Shown in pieces: positions 6,827 through 15,306 of a stretch of DNA of 26,049 bases. Source of the stretch: CAZKMM01 sp964553915 (GTDB taxonomy: Bacteria; RBG-13-61-14; DRUE01); assembly GCA_964553915.1 (NCBI GenBank), contig CAZKMM010000020.1, positions 1 to 26,049 on the forward strand, in the 5' to 3' direction. Within the stretch, counting starts at the first letter, position 1, and every line of letters begins with the position of its first letter. Position numbers and translations under genes: made by a program. The notes under the pieces were generated by a model. The model did not search any database. It saw only the letters and a list, made by a program, of their open reading frames with translations, and was not told the origin of the DNA.

Positions 6827-8176
6827 ATGAAGGAAAAAGTTAAAAAAGCATTTGAGTTTCTGGAGCAATTTACCAATTATGAGCGGGCGCTTCGCTATCC
6901 TTATGATGGCTGGGCAATGAATCTGGAGCGGGTAAGGGCACTTTTAGAAGAGGTAGGCTCGCCCGAGAAAAAGCTCCGGGTAATTCATATTGCCGGCACC
7001 AAAGGAAAAGGAAGCACCGCCCGAATGCTTCAGTCCATTCTCAGCCGGGCTGGATATAAAACCGGGCTTTTTACCTCCCCTCATTTAATTTCTGTGAAGG
7101 AGCGAATCACCATTGACCACCAGATGATTTCCGAGCCGGAGCTGGCAGAGGTCATCTGGGAATTAAAGCCCGGGGTTGAAAAGCTGAAAAATAGAAAAGA
7201 ACTGGGAGAGCTCACTTATTTTGAGCTTATCACCGCCTGTGCTTTTACTTATTTTTCCAGACAGCAGGTAGATTTTGCGGTAATGGAAGTCGGGCTGGGC
7301 GGAAGATATGATGCCACCAATGTCTGTCAGCCAGCTCTTGCCATCATCACCACCATTGGCTATGACCATACCGATATTCTCGGCTCAGATTTGGCTCAGA
7401 TTGCCCGGGAAAAAGCAATGATTATCAAACCGGGGGTTCAGGTGATTATGGCTCCTCAGCCTGAGCCTGCCCGCCAGGTGATTATAAGCCGAGCAGAGGA
7501 AGTGAAAGCAGAGCTTTATCCTCTGGAGGATTTTTATTCCTGGAGATTAGAAAAGATTACTCCGGAAAAAATGGAGTTTGTCCTGGAAGGCAAGAATCGG
7601 AATCTGGAGCTGGAGACAAAAATGCTGGGAAGACCTCAGATGATAAATGCCGGGCTCAGTGTTTTGGCATCGGAGCTTCTTTCTCAGCAGGGCTGGAAGA
7701 TTTCAGAATCTGCTCTGGCTGAGGGGATTTCTGAAGCAAATCTTGCTGGCAGGTTTCATCAGCTGGAGTTTGCCGGGAAAAAGCTGGTTTTAGACGGAGC
7801 ACATAATCCGGAAAGTGCCAGGTCTCTGGTGGAGACCCTGGGCTTGGTTTATCCGAAAAAGAGATGGAATTTTATTGTCGGGTTGAGTCAGGACAAAAAC
7901 CCGGAAGGGTTTTTTGCTCCAATCAAGCCCCGGGCAGAAAAGATTGTAATTTGCAATACCGGGATAAGTCGCTCCGCCCGGTTTGAAAAAATCGCTCCGG
8001 TTTTGGAGGATTTTTCTGGTGAGGTGATTTTTGAGCCGAGATTAAAAAAGGCGTTTAGAATTTTGAGCCGAGCCGGGGGCGATGATGATATAATCATCAT
8101 CACTGGCTCCTTTTATCTGGTAGGAGAGGCTTTAAAATGGCTGAGAGAGAGCGGGATAAAGATTCAGATACCATAA
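6827..8176 (+). CDS. folC: Folylpolyglutamate synthase / dihydrofolate synthase
   Basis: The product (449 aa, family about 420-450) adds glutamates to folates and, in bifunctional members, to dihydropteroate. The P-loop HIAGTKGKGSTA begins at residue 54, LFTSPHLISVKERI (81-94) is the folate/omega loop signature, and MEVGLGGRYDATNV and GYDHTDILG follow. LDGAHNPESAR marks the C-terminal ligase domain. The frame stays open for another 126 codons upstream, but that part is antisense to trmFO and has no FolC similarity. ATG 6827 begins MKEKVKKAFEFLEQF, a normal FolC N-terminus; TTG at 6821 is an alternative. The 3' end overlaps mnmE by 40 bases. It sits between two methylene-THF-dependent tRNA modification genes. 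Confidence 0.93.
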   Translation: MKEKVKKAFEFLEQFTNYERALRYPYDGWAMNLERVRALLEEVGSPEKKLRVIHIAGTKGKGSTARMLQSILSRAGYKTGLFTSPHLISVKERITIDHQMISEPELAEVIWELKPGVEKLKNRKELGELTYFELITACAFTYFSRQQVDFAVMEVGLGGRYDATNVCQPALAIITTIGYDHTDILGSDLAQIAREKAMIIKPGVQVIMAPQPEPARQVIISRAEEVKAELYPLEDFYSWRLEKITPEKMEFVLEGKNRNLELETKMLGRPQMINAGLSVLASELLSQQGWKISESALAEGISEANLAGRFHQLEFAGKKLVLDGAHNPESARSLVETLGLVYPKKRWNFIVGLSQDKNPEGFFAPIKPRAEKIVICNTGISRSARFEKIAPVLEDFSGEVIFEPRLKKAFRILSRAGGDDDIIIITGSFYLVGEALKWLRESGIKIQIP

Positions 8177-9525
8177 CCGCGATTGCCACTCCGCCCGGAT
8201 TCAGCGGGATTGGTATTGTTAGAATCAGCGGAAAAGACGCTCTCAGCATTGCGGATAAGCTTTTTCAGGGAAAGAAGCGCCTGAGCGAGCTTTCTGGCTA
8301 TCAAGCCTGTTATGGCTGGGTGGTGGAGGAGGGAGAGAAGCTGGATGAGGTAATTGCTCTGGTGATGCGTGCTCCCAGGAGCTATACCCGGGAGGATGTG
8401 GTGGAGTTTCACTGCCACGGCGGACCCGTGGTATTAAAGCGGGTTTTGGAAGCAGTGCTGAGAAAGGGCGCCCGGCTGGCAGAGCCGGGAGAATTTACCA
8501 AGCGGGCTTTTTTAGCCGGGAGAATAGACCTTTCCCAGGCAGAGGCGGTCTCACAGTTGATTTTCGCCCAAACCGAAAGCGCGGCTCGCTCTGCTTTGCG
8601 GGGGCTGGCTGGAGAGCTGGGAGAAAAAACCCGCCAGCTTCGCCAGAGGCTGGTGGAGGTTTTAGCGGATTTGGAGGCAGGGCTGGATTTTGCTGAGGAG
8701 GAGATAGAGTTTATCTCTCCTTCTGACCTGCTCAAATCCCTTGGGGAAATAGACTTTGAGCTTTCCCGGCTGATAAACCGGGCTCAAGCAGGAATGATTT
8801 TAAGCGAAGGAATCAACCTGGTAATTGCCGGAAGACCCAATGTGGGGAAAAGCACCTTAATGAATGCCCTTTTGGAGCGGGACCGGGTGATTGTTACCCC
8901 ATATCCCGGCACCACCAGGGATGTAGTGGAGGAGGTGGTAAATATTGCCGGGGTTCCGGTCCGGCTTTCGGATACTGCGGGAATTAGAAGAGAAGCAGAT
9001 GAAATTGAAAAATATGGGGTGGAGCGGAGCTATCAGGCAATTGCCCGGGCAGATTTGGTTCTGCTTCTTTTAGATGGCTCTGAGCCTTTAACTGACCACG
9101 ACCAAAAGCTTTTAAAGGAGACCGAGGATAAAAATCGGCTGATTATCATCAACAAAATAGACCTGGCTCAAAAAATTTCCGAGAAAGAGCTTGCTGGTTT
9201 TATTCAGGGAGAGCAAATTTTAAAAATTTCTGCCAAAACCGGGCAGGGAATTGAAGAGCTAAAAAGAAAAATAGAGGAGATGATTTTTACCGGGGAGCTT
9301 TCCGGAGAAGATGCTCTGGTTGCTTCTCTTCGCCAGCTGGAGCTTTTAAGAGCCTCCCGGGAGCAAATCCAAAGAGCAATCAAAACCGCCCAGCAGGGAT
9401 TGAGCGAGGAGTTTATTGCCTCGGAGCTGAGAAGGGCAGTGGAGCTTTTAGGAGAAATCTCCGGAGAATCCGTAAGTGAGGAGATGCTGGAGATTATTTT
9501 CAGTAAGTTCTGCATAGGAAAATAG
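8137..9525 (+). CDS. mnmE: tRNA modification GTPase MnmE
   Basis: The product (462 aa; E. coli 454) acts with MnmG to build the cmnm5 group on wobble U34 of tRNAs, using methylene-THF. The N-terminal folate-binding domain starts DTITAIATPPGFSGIGIVRISG (11-32). The G domain has G1 GRPNVGKST (232-240), G2 region TPYPGTTRD (254-262), G3 DTAG (279-282) and G4 NKID (339-342). The C-terminus ends in the catalytic-type motif CIGK (459-462). ATG 8137 is preceded by GGAGAGG, a good ribosome site lying inside folC. The 40-base overlap implies coupling to folC translation. mnmG is not in the window. Confidence 0.97.
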   Translation: MAERERDKDSDTITAIATPPGFSGIGIVRISGKDALSIADKLFQGKKRLSELSGYQACYGWVVEEGEKLDEVIALVMRAPRSYTREDVVEFHCHGGPVVLKRVLEAVLRKGARLAEPGEFTKRAFLAGRIDLSQAEAVSQLIFAQTESAARSALRGLAGELGEKTRQLRQRLVEVLADLEAGLDFAEEEIEFISPSDLLKSLGEIDFELSRLINRAQAGMILSEGINLVIAGRPNVGKSTLMNALLERDRVIVTPYPGTTRDVVEEVVNIAGVPVRLSDTAGIRREADEIEKYGVERSYQAIARADLVLLLLDGSEPLTDHDQKLLKETEDKNRLIIINKIDLAQKISEKELAGFIQGEQILKISAKTGQGIEELKRKIEEMIFTGELSGEDALVASLRQLELLRASREQIQRAIKTAQQGLSEEFIASELRRAVELLGEISGESVSEEMLEIIFSKFCIGK

Positions 9526-9563
9526 AAAAAACATCTACAAAATTTTTATTGCATTAGCTATCC

Positions 9564-9572
9564 TGCTATGTT
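9564..9572 (+). promoter_or_regulatory. Extended -10 promoter of the CocE-type hydrolase
   Basis: TGC followed by TATGTT (9567-9572) is an extended -10 in the 82-base gap after mnmE. No convincing -35 lies at 16-18 bases. A strong Shine-Dalgarno (GGAGGGGAG) immediately precedes the ATG at 9608. Confidence 0.4.
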
Positions 9573-9607
9573 ATGAAGTAAGGATAAATTTTTTCCGGAG
9601 GGGAGAG

Positions 9608-11455
9608 ATGAAGAAGATTTTTCTGGGGCTTGGGCTTTTAGTTCTGGTTTTCTTTACCAATTCCTGTTCCCGGATGCTGGCACAGGTTCTGGAACTCGGT
9701 TCCCCAGAGAACCGGGTAATTGTGGAAAAAAATGTGATGGTGCCAATGAGAGATGGATTCCAGCTGGCAACGGATATTTACAAACCCAGAGCAGAAGGGA
9801 AATACCCAGTGGTGCTCTGCAGACTTCCTTATAACAAAAATATCCTGGGAGAGTTCGGCAGGCTCTTTGCCCAGCGAGGATATATTTTTGTAATTCAGGA
9901 TTGCCGGGCTACCTATCATTCTGAAGGAGAGGTATTTATTCCTTTTGTTTATGAGGAGCAGGATGGAATGGATACCGTAAAGTGGATTTCTCAGCAGGAG
10001 TGGTTTAATGGCAATCTCGGTGCCTGGGGCGCCAGTTATTTTGGCTATACCCAGTGGGCAATTGCCAGTAATAATCCCTATTTAAAATGCTTTTATCCCC
10101 AGATTACCACTCCAAGTATTTATAAGCTGATTTTTACTGGCGGAGGTTTTCATTATCGGCTGGCAACCGGCTGGAGCTCCGGGGTGGGAAAACAAAATAC
10201 AAAAAATCCGGTAAGCATTTTATTGGGAGGAGGGAAGAAGGTTAAACCTGAGGAAGGATTTTTTAATAAACCCCTGAAGCCAGATTTAAAATACAGTTTT
10301 GAAGAGCTGGGGAAAATGGAGATAGAAGAACTGGCAGTAAAACTGGGCTTGGCACCGGCTTCCAATCCCAGAAGTCCTTATCCAGATGCAACCGAGCGCC
10401 TGATTAATCTTTTTGCTTATCCGGGTTTTGCCTATCATCATCCAGTTTTCAATTTCTTTGAGCGGTATAAGCAGGTTAAAGCCCCTGCCCTGATGATTGC
10501 TGGCTGGTATGATATTTTTCTCAAAGGGCAGTTAGATGATTTTGTGGAGATGAAGAAAATGGCACCCGAGCCTGCCCGAAGCGGAACCAGAATTATCATC
10601 GGTCCCTGGGCTCACGCCTCGCTGGGCGACCCCAACGCAGAAAAAGGAGCTCGTGCCCTAGAAATGTACAGGAAGATGTTTATGATTGAATGGTTTGACC
10701 ACTGGATGAAGGGAGAAAAAAGCGAAAAAGTGGAAAATATGGCACCAATCCGGCTCTATGTAATGGGGAAAAATATCTGGAGAGATGAATATGAATGGCC
10801 CCTTGCCCGAACTCAATGGACTCCTTATTACTTTCACAGCAAAGGCAATGCCAATACTTCCCGGGGAGACGGCTGGCTCAGCTCTGATAAGCCCGCTGGA
10901 TATGAGCCTCCGGATGAATTCACCTATGACCCAAAAAACCCGGTGCCAACCGTGGGCGGAAATAACCTGATTGAAAAAGCCGGGGCAATGGAGCAAAAAC
11001 AAGTGGAAAAAAGAGAAGATGTTCTGGTCTATACCTCCGCACCAGTGGAAAAAGAGCTGGAAATTACCGGTCCCATCAAGGTAATCCTTTACGCCTCCAG
11101 CACTGCCCGGGATACGGACTTTACCGCCAAACTCTGCGTGGTGAAAAAAGATGGTCGCTCACTTAATCTGGCAGATGGAATCGTCCGGGCTCGCTACCGG
11201 GAAAGCTATGACCACCCCAGCCTGACCAAGCCGGGAAAAATTTATCAATATGAAATAGACCTCTGGGCAACCAGTTATGCCTTCCAGCCCGGAGAAAAAA
11301 TCCGGGTTCAAATCTCCAGCTCCAATTTCCCGAGGTTTGACCGAAACAGCAACTGCGCCGGGGAAGGAGGGAAAGATTGCGTGAAAATTGCTCATCAGAG
11401 TATTTATCATACCAAGAAATATCCAACAAGGATTATTCTCCCGGTGATACCTTGA
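9608..11455 (+). CDS. Exported CocE/NonD family alpha/beta hydrolase (X-Pro dipeptidyl-peptidase-like)
   Basis: A 615-residue serine hydrolase of the CocE/glutaryl-7-ACA acylase/X-Pro dipeptidyl-peptidase family (S15). The N-terminus MKKIFLGLGLLVLVFFTNSC is a signal sequence. It may be a lipoprotein with Cys20, but the lipobox is imperfect, and cleavage after MLA (residue 25) is the alternative. The catalytic triad is visible: Ser143 in GASYFG, Asp302 in GWYDIF and His336 in GPWAHASLGD. The C-terminal third is the family's jelly-roll domain (LEITGPIKVILYASS, DTDFTAKLCVV, VQISSSNFPRFDRN). The substrate is unknown: peptide, acyl amide and ester hydrolysis occur in the family. It has its own promoter and strong ribosome site and is probably monocistronic. 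Confidence 0.88.
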   Translation: MKKIFLGLGLLVLVFFTNSCSRMLAQVLELGSPENRVIVEKNVMVPMRDGFQLATDIYKPRAEGKYPVVLCRLPYNKNILGEFGRLFAQRGYIFVIQDCRATYHSEGEVFIPFVYEEQDGMDTVKWISQQEWFNGNLGAWGASYFGYTQWAIASNNPYLKCFYPQITTPSIYKLIFTGGGFHYRLATGWSSGVGKQNTKNPVSILLGGGKKVKPEEGFFNKPLKPDLKYSFEELGKMEIEELAVKLGLAPASNPRSPYPDATERLINLFAYPGFAYHHPVFNFFERYKQVKAPALMIAGWYDIFLKGQLDDFVEMKKMAPEPARSGTRIIIGPWAHASLGDPNAEKGARALEMYRKMFMIEWFDHWMKGEKSEKVENMAPIRLYVMGKNIWRDEYEWPLARTQWTPYYFHSKGNANTSRGDGWLSSDKPAGYEPPDEFTYDPKNPVPTVGGNNLIEKAGAMEQKQVEKREDVLVYTSAPVEKELEITGPIKVILYASSTARDTDFTAKLCVVKKDGRSLNLADGIVRARYRESYDHPSLTKPGKIYQYEIDLWATSYAFQPGEKIRVQISSSNFPRFDRNSNCAGEGGKDCVKIAHQSIYHTKKYPTRIILPVIP

Positions 11456-11609
11456 AGCTAACTCTTTGATTTGGTTAGAAAAATTTTTAAAAATCAAAAA
11501 AATTTTTTCCCTGAAATAAGGAAATCTTGATAAAATTAAAAAATAATTAAAACCACTAAATATTGTGGCTTAAAATCCATAAATTCAACCTCCCAGACCA
11601 AGTTTTTCC
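11456..11609. other. AT-rich intergenic region with phased A/T tracts upstream of gyrB
   Basis: This non-coding stretch has no RNA gene that I can recognise. It holds runs of A and T (11479-11493 and 11496-11508) spaced roughly by one helical turn, likely curved DNA. A small CCAC/GTGG hairpin with an 8-base loop lies around 11552-11567. No terminator for the preceding hydrolase is clear. Confidence 0.4.
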
Positions 11610-11638
11610 TTGTGATTGAGCCCAAAATATGCTAAAAT
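11610..11638 (+). promoter_or_regulatory. gyrB promoter
   Basis: TTGTGA (11610-11615), a 17-base spacer and TAAAAT (11633-11638) with an extended -10 TGC directly before it. The predicted start is near 11645, leaving about a 34-base leader that contains the Shine-Dalgarno AAGGAGG. Confidence 0.65.
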
Positions 11639-11678
11639 TTTAATAGATTGAAGTGGATTTTTTGTTAAGGAGGAAGAA

Positions 11679-14156
11679 GTGGAAGCAGAGGTTAAAGACC
11701 AGGAGCAGAGCTTGACCAGTCCAGAAGAAAAATCAGTTCGGAAATATGACGCCAGCAGTATCAAGATTCTGGAGGGGCTAAGTGCGGTCCGGAAGCGTCC
11801 AGCAATGTATATTGGCTCCACTGGAATTCGGGGCTTGCATCATCTGGTTTTTGAAGTGGTAGATAACTCCATAGATGAAGCCATTAACAGTCATTGCGAC
11901 CGGATTAAGGTGACAGTTCATATTGATAATTCTGTGACCGTGGAGGATAACGGTCGGGGCATTCCAGTAGAGGAGCATCCTCAGGCAAAAAAGAGCAGTT
12001 TAGAAGTGGTGATGACAATGCTTCATGCGGGTGGGAAATTTGATGCCAAGACCTATCAGATTTCTGGTGGACTTCATGGAGTAGGGGTAAGTGTGGTTAA
12101 TGCTTTGAGCGAATGGCTCAAGGTAGAGGTGAAGCGGGATGGTAAGGTTTATTTTCAGGAATATCAGAGGGGCAAGCCTGTGGGTTCGGTAAAAATTATG
12201 GGGAAAAGCAAATCCACTGGCACCAAAATTACCTTCCGACCGGACCCGAAGATATTTGAGAGCATAGAATTTCATTATGATATTCTTGCCCAGAGGCTTC
12301 GGGAGCTGGCATTTTTAAATGCCGGGTTAAGGATTATTCTGAGCGATGAGAGAGGGGAGCCAAAGACCGAAGAATTCTGCTATAAAGGCGGGATTGTTAG
12401 TTTTGTTGAGTATCTTAACCGGAAGAAAAATGTGCTTCATAAAAAGCCGATTCATTTCCAGGCAGAAAAAGACGGAGTTATTGTGGAAATTGCCCTCCAG
12501 TATAATGACAGCTATACTGAGCTACTTTATTCTTATGCTAATTTTATCCGCACTACCGAAGGCGGGACTCACGAGGTTGGGTTCAAAAGCGCGCTCACCC
12601 GCACCATTAACAATTATGCTCAGGCAAACAACCTTTTAAAGAACTTAAAAAATAATCTGAGCGGAGAGGATGTTCGGGAAGGATTGACCGCGGTGATCAG
12701 CGTTAAACTTCGGGAGCCGCAATTTGAAGGGCAGACCAAAACCAAGCTGGGAAACAGTGATGTTAAAGGAATTGTAGAAGCAATCACTAACGAGAAGCTC
12801 GGACAGTTTTTTGAAGAGAATCCCACGGTTGCCCGTAAAGTGGTGCTCAAGAGCATAGAAGCCTGCCGGGCTCGGGAGGCAGCTCGTAAAGCCCGGGACC
12901 TCACCCGTCGGAAAAGTGCTTTAGAAGGCTCCAATCTTCCCGGAAAGCTTGCGGACTGTCAGGAGCAGGACCCGAGATACGCGGAGCTGTTCATTGTAGA
13001 GGGCGAGAGTGCGGGCGGTAGCGCCAAGCAGGGAAGGGATAGGAAAAATCAGGCAGTGCTTCCACTTCGGGGAAAAATTCTAAATGTAGAAAAAGCCCGG
13101 CTGGATAAGATGCTTTCCAACCAGGAGATTCAAACCATCATCACCGCTCTGGGCACCGGTATTGCAGAGGATTTTGACCTTTCCAGGCTCCGCTATCACA
13201 AGATTATCATAATGACCGATGCGGATGTTGATGGCTCGCATATCCGCACCCTTCTTTTGACCTTTTTCTTTAGGCAGATGACCAAACTGGTTGAGGAGGG
13301 GCATTTGTATATTGCTCAGCCTCCGCTTTATCGGGTGAAGCGGGGCAAGAGTTTTCGCTATATCAAGGATGATGGGGAGCTGGAGAATTATTTGCTGGAG
13401 CGGGGAGTGGAGAACAGCCGGTTATTAACTAAAGAGGGAGCGATTTCAGGAAGTGGTTTAATCTTTCTGGTCAAGCAGATAATTCGTTATTACCAGCTTC
13501 TGGAGAATCTGGCAAAAAGGAAAGGCAGGGTAGGAGGAATTAGGAATGACCGTCTGATTGACCTGCTGGTTCGGTTTGCTCATCTGGAAAAAAACTGCAC
13601 CGAGCGGGAAAAATTAAAAAAAGACCTCACCCGGGCACTGGCTCGGGCAGAAAAAGAAGCTCCCGGGCTGGTGGGGTTGGGATTTGATGAGCCGAGCTTT
13701 GATGAAGAACATAACTGCTGGCAGACCATAGTGATGGCGCAGGAGAATGGGAGCAGGCTGGAGCTGGAGCTGGATTTTGACTTTCTCAGTTCTCCGGAGT
13801 TTCAGGAATTGATTCGTTTAAAGGAAATATATAACAAAGTGGGCAAAACTCCCTATCGGCTTCAGTTTAATGGCGAAATTATAGAGCTATCTGACCTTCG
13901 CCAGCTCAAGGAACAGATTCTAAATCAGGGCAAAAAAGGGCAGGAAATCACCAGATATAAAGGTTTAGGGGAGATGAATCCAGAACAGCTCTGGGAAACA
14001 ACAATGAATCCAGAAACCCGGCTTCTCAAGCAGGTGCGGGTGGAGGATGCTATCCGGGCAAATGAGCTGTTTGACATTTTAATGGGCGAAGAGGTAGAGC
14101 CAAGAAGAGAATTTATCCAGGATAATGCCCTGAAAGTGGTTAATCTGGATATTTAA
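11679..14156 (+). CDS. gyrB: DNA gyrase subunit B, with TOPRIM-half insert
   Basis: The ATPase subunit of DNA gyrase (825 aa), which introduces negative supercoils together with GyrA. The GHKL ATPase domain shows DNSIDEA (62-68, catalytic Glu67), DNGRGIP (90-96) and GGLHGVGVSVVNALSE (130-145). QTKTKLGN (352-359) is the transducer lysine loop. The TOPRIM domain has EGESAGGSAKQGRDR (441-455) and DADVDGSHIR (514-523). Residues about 565-740 form the long insert present in E. coli-type GyrB and absent from Firmicutes and actinobacterial forms. ATRYKGLGEMN-like sequence at 758-767 ends the core. The start is GTG at 11679, preceded by AAGGAGGAAGAA. It is not next to dnaA, recF or gyrA. Confidence 0.98.
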   Translation: MEAEVKDQEQSLTSPEEKSVRKYDASSIKILEGLSAVRKRPAMYIGSTGIRGLHHLVFEVVDNSIDEAINSHCDRIKVTVHIDNSVTVEDNGRGIPVEEHPQAKKSSLEVVMTMLHAGGKFDAKTYQISGGLHGVGVSVVNALSEWLKVEVKRDGKVYFQEYQRGKPVGSVKIMGKSKSTGTKITFRPDPKIFESIEFHYDILAQRLRELAFLNAGLRIILSDERGEPKTEEFCYKGGIVSFVEYLNRKKNVLHKKPIHFQAEKDGVIVEIALQYNDSYTELLYSYANFIRTTEGGTHEVGFKSALTRTINNYAQANNLLKNLKNNLSGEDVREGLTAVISVKLREPQFEGQTKTKLGNSDVKGIVEAITNEKLGQFFEENPTVARKVVLKSIEACRAREAARKARDLTRRKSALEGSNLPGKLADCQEQDPRYAELFIVEGESAGGSAKQGRDRKNQAVLPLRGKILNVEKARLDKMLSNQEIQTIITALGTGIAEDFDLSRLRYHKIIIMTDADVDGSHIRTLLLTFFFRQMTKLVEEGHLYIAQPPLYRVKRGKSFRYIKDDGELENYLLERGVENSRLLTKEGAISGSGLIFLVKQIIRYYQLLENLAKRKGRVGGIRNDRLIDLLVRFAHLEKNCTEREKLKKDLTRALARAEKEAPGLVGLGFDEPSFDEEHNCWQTIVMAQENGSRLELELDFDFLSSPEFQELIRLKEIYNKVGKTPYRLQFNGEIIELSDLRQLKEQILNQGKKGQEITRYKGLGEMNPEQLWETTMNPETRLLKQVRVEDAIRANELFDILMGEEVEPRREFIQDNALKVVNLDI

Positions 14157-14194
14157 TTTTTCTACGCCCCCAGGAGCTTCTATTACAACCGCTT

Positions 14195-15235
14195 TTAAAA
14201 AATTCCCAGCTCCACAATCAGCCGAAACAACCAGGAAGACCGGCTGATGATTTTTCTCAAAATCTTGGCTTTTTTTCTGCCTTTTTCTGGAAGCTGGGCA
14301 GGGGCTTCTTTGATTACCTTAAACCAGGCTTCCGGGTCCCCTGAAGCAAGAATGCCCTTCAGGTCATAAACTCCCAGGTTTTCAATCCCGGCTTTGCGAA
14401 CTGCAGAAATAGCCGAGGCAAGCCTCTCCGGAGTATCATAAACCACCTTTTCCTCCCCTTCTCCCGGGCTGGTCACTCCCACTGCCACCGCGGCTTTATC
14501 TCCCCAGAGCCGGGCTAAATCCACTGAATAATCATAAGCCATCCAGTGGGCAGTGTCCCAGCTGATTTTAAACCATTCCACAAACCAGGTGGTATACATC
14601 ATTACCGCAAAATAGTCCCAATCCACACTTGCCACTGGACCGCCAAAGACCTTTTCCCAGCCGTGCTTTCCCCGAAGCCGGTCATCTATGACAAAAGGAA
14701 ATCCCACTCCAATTGCTAAAGCTCCGTTCTGATTGATTTTTTCTATAATCTGGTTGAATTCCTTAATGGTCTGGTCAAAGGGGATTTTACCTTTTTCTTT
14801 TTTCAGCTTTTTAATCACATCTCCTCCGCCGGGTTCAACATCTACGATAATGGCTTCTATTTTGTGTCCGGTTTTTTTTGCCCACCCAAAAATCACATCC
14901 AGATAGTCCAGATAAACCTCAGTAGTATATTGATTCAGATAAAGTCCGTATTTTTTGGGAAGAAGGGGCCAGAAAAGGATATGAAGACCAGCTTTTTCAT
15001 AAACGGTGTATAAATGGTCCAAATCTTCATTCAGTTGGTCCTCCCGAACGCAAAGACAGATAAAGATATTGTATTTCTTGAAAAGATTAACCAGGTCCGG
15101 CTCTGCCAGGCGTTTGTAATCAGTGTATTCCGCGGTGACAATCCGAACCGGCGGCTCCAGACGGAGCAAAGCAAAAACCGATTGAGAAAAAAGCAATGCC
15201 CCACAAATTACTCCCCAGAGAAAAATCCTTCTCAT
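14195..15235 (-). CDS. Secreted TIM-barrel protein, possibly GH18-like glycoside hydrolase
   Basis: The 346-residue product has a signal peptide (MRRIFLWGVICGALLFSQSVFA, likely cleavage after residue 22) and no other membrane segment. The mature part looks like a single (beta/alpha)8 barrel. A strand ending IEAIIVDVEPGG (127-137) places Asp132 and Glu134 as in the DxE end of the GH18 active site, and DYFAVMMYTTW (207-217) resembles the GH18 strand with the conserved Met-Tyr. KAGIENLGVYDLKGI near the C-terminus fits a last barrel strand. It is not a textbook chitinase: the full DxxDxDxE motif is missing. The family cannot be named with certainty. ATG 15235 has a strong GGAGGGG site 4 bases upstream. 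Confidence 0.6.
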   Translation of the reverse strand: MRRIFLWGVICGALLFSQSVFALLRLEPPVRIVTAEYTDYKRLAEPDLVNLFKKYNIFICLCVREDQLNEDLDHLYTVYEKAGLHILFWPLLPKKYGLYLNQYTTEVYLDYLDVIFGWAKKTGHKIEAIIVDVEPGGGDVIKKLKKEKGKIPFDQTIKEFNQIIEKINQNGALAIGVGFPFVIDDRLRGKHGWEKVFGGPVASVDWDYFAVMMYTTWFVEWFKISWDTAHWMAYDYSVDLARLWGDKAAVAVGVTSPGEGEEKVVYDTPERLASAISAVRKAGIENLGVYDLKGILASGDPEAWFKVIKEAPAQLPEKGRKKAKILRKIISRSSWLFRLIVELGIF

Positions 15236-15264
15236 CTCGCCCCTCCTTTTTCTAATTTCCCGAT

Positions 15265-15297
15265 TTTATAACATAGCCTGGCGAGAAAACCAATCAA
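15265..15297 (-). promoter_or_regulatory. Promoter of the secreted TIM-barrel gene
   Basis: Two overlapping solutions exist on the minus strand: TTGATT (15292-15297), 16 bases, TATGTT (15270-15275); or TTGGTT (15288-15293), 17 bases, TATAAA (15265-15270). The sequence GCTATGTTAT here is identical to that in the promoter of the exported hydrolase. Confidence 0.5.
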
Positions 15298-15306
15298 AAA
15301 TTCCTG

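Noticed and set aside
6781..6876. Longer N-terminus for TrmFO
   Set aside because: The extra residues are not TrmFO-like and run into folC. Starting at 6780 puts the catalytic cysteine at residue 53, as in the Bacillus enzyme.
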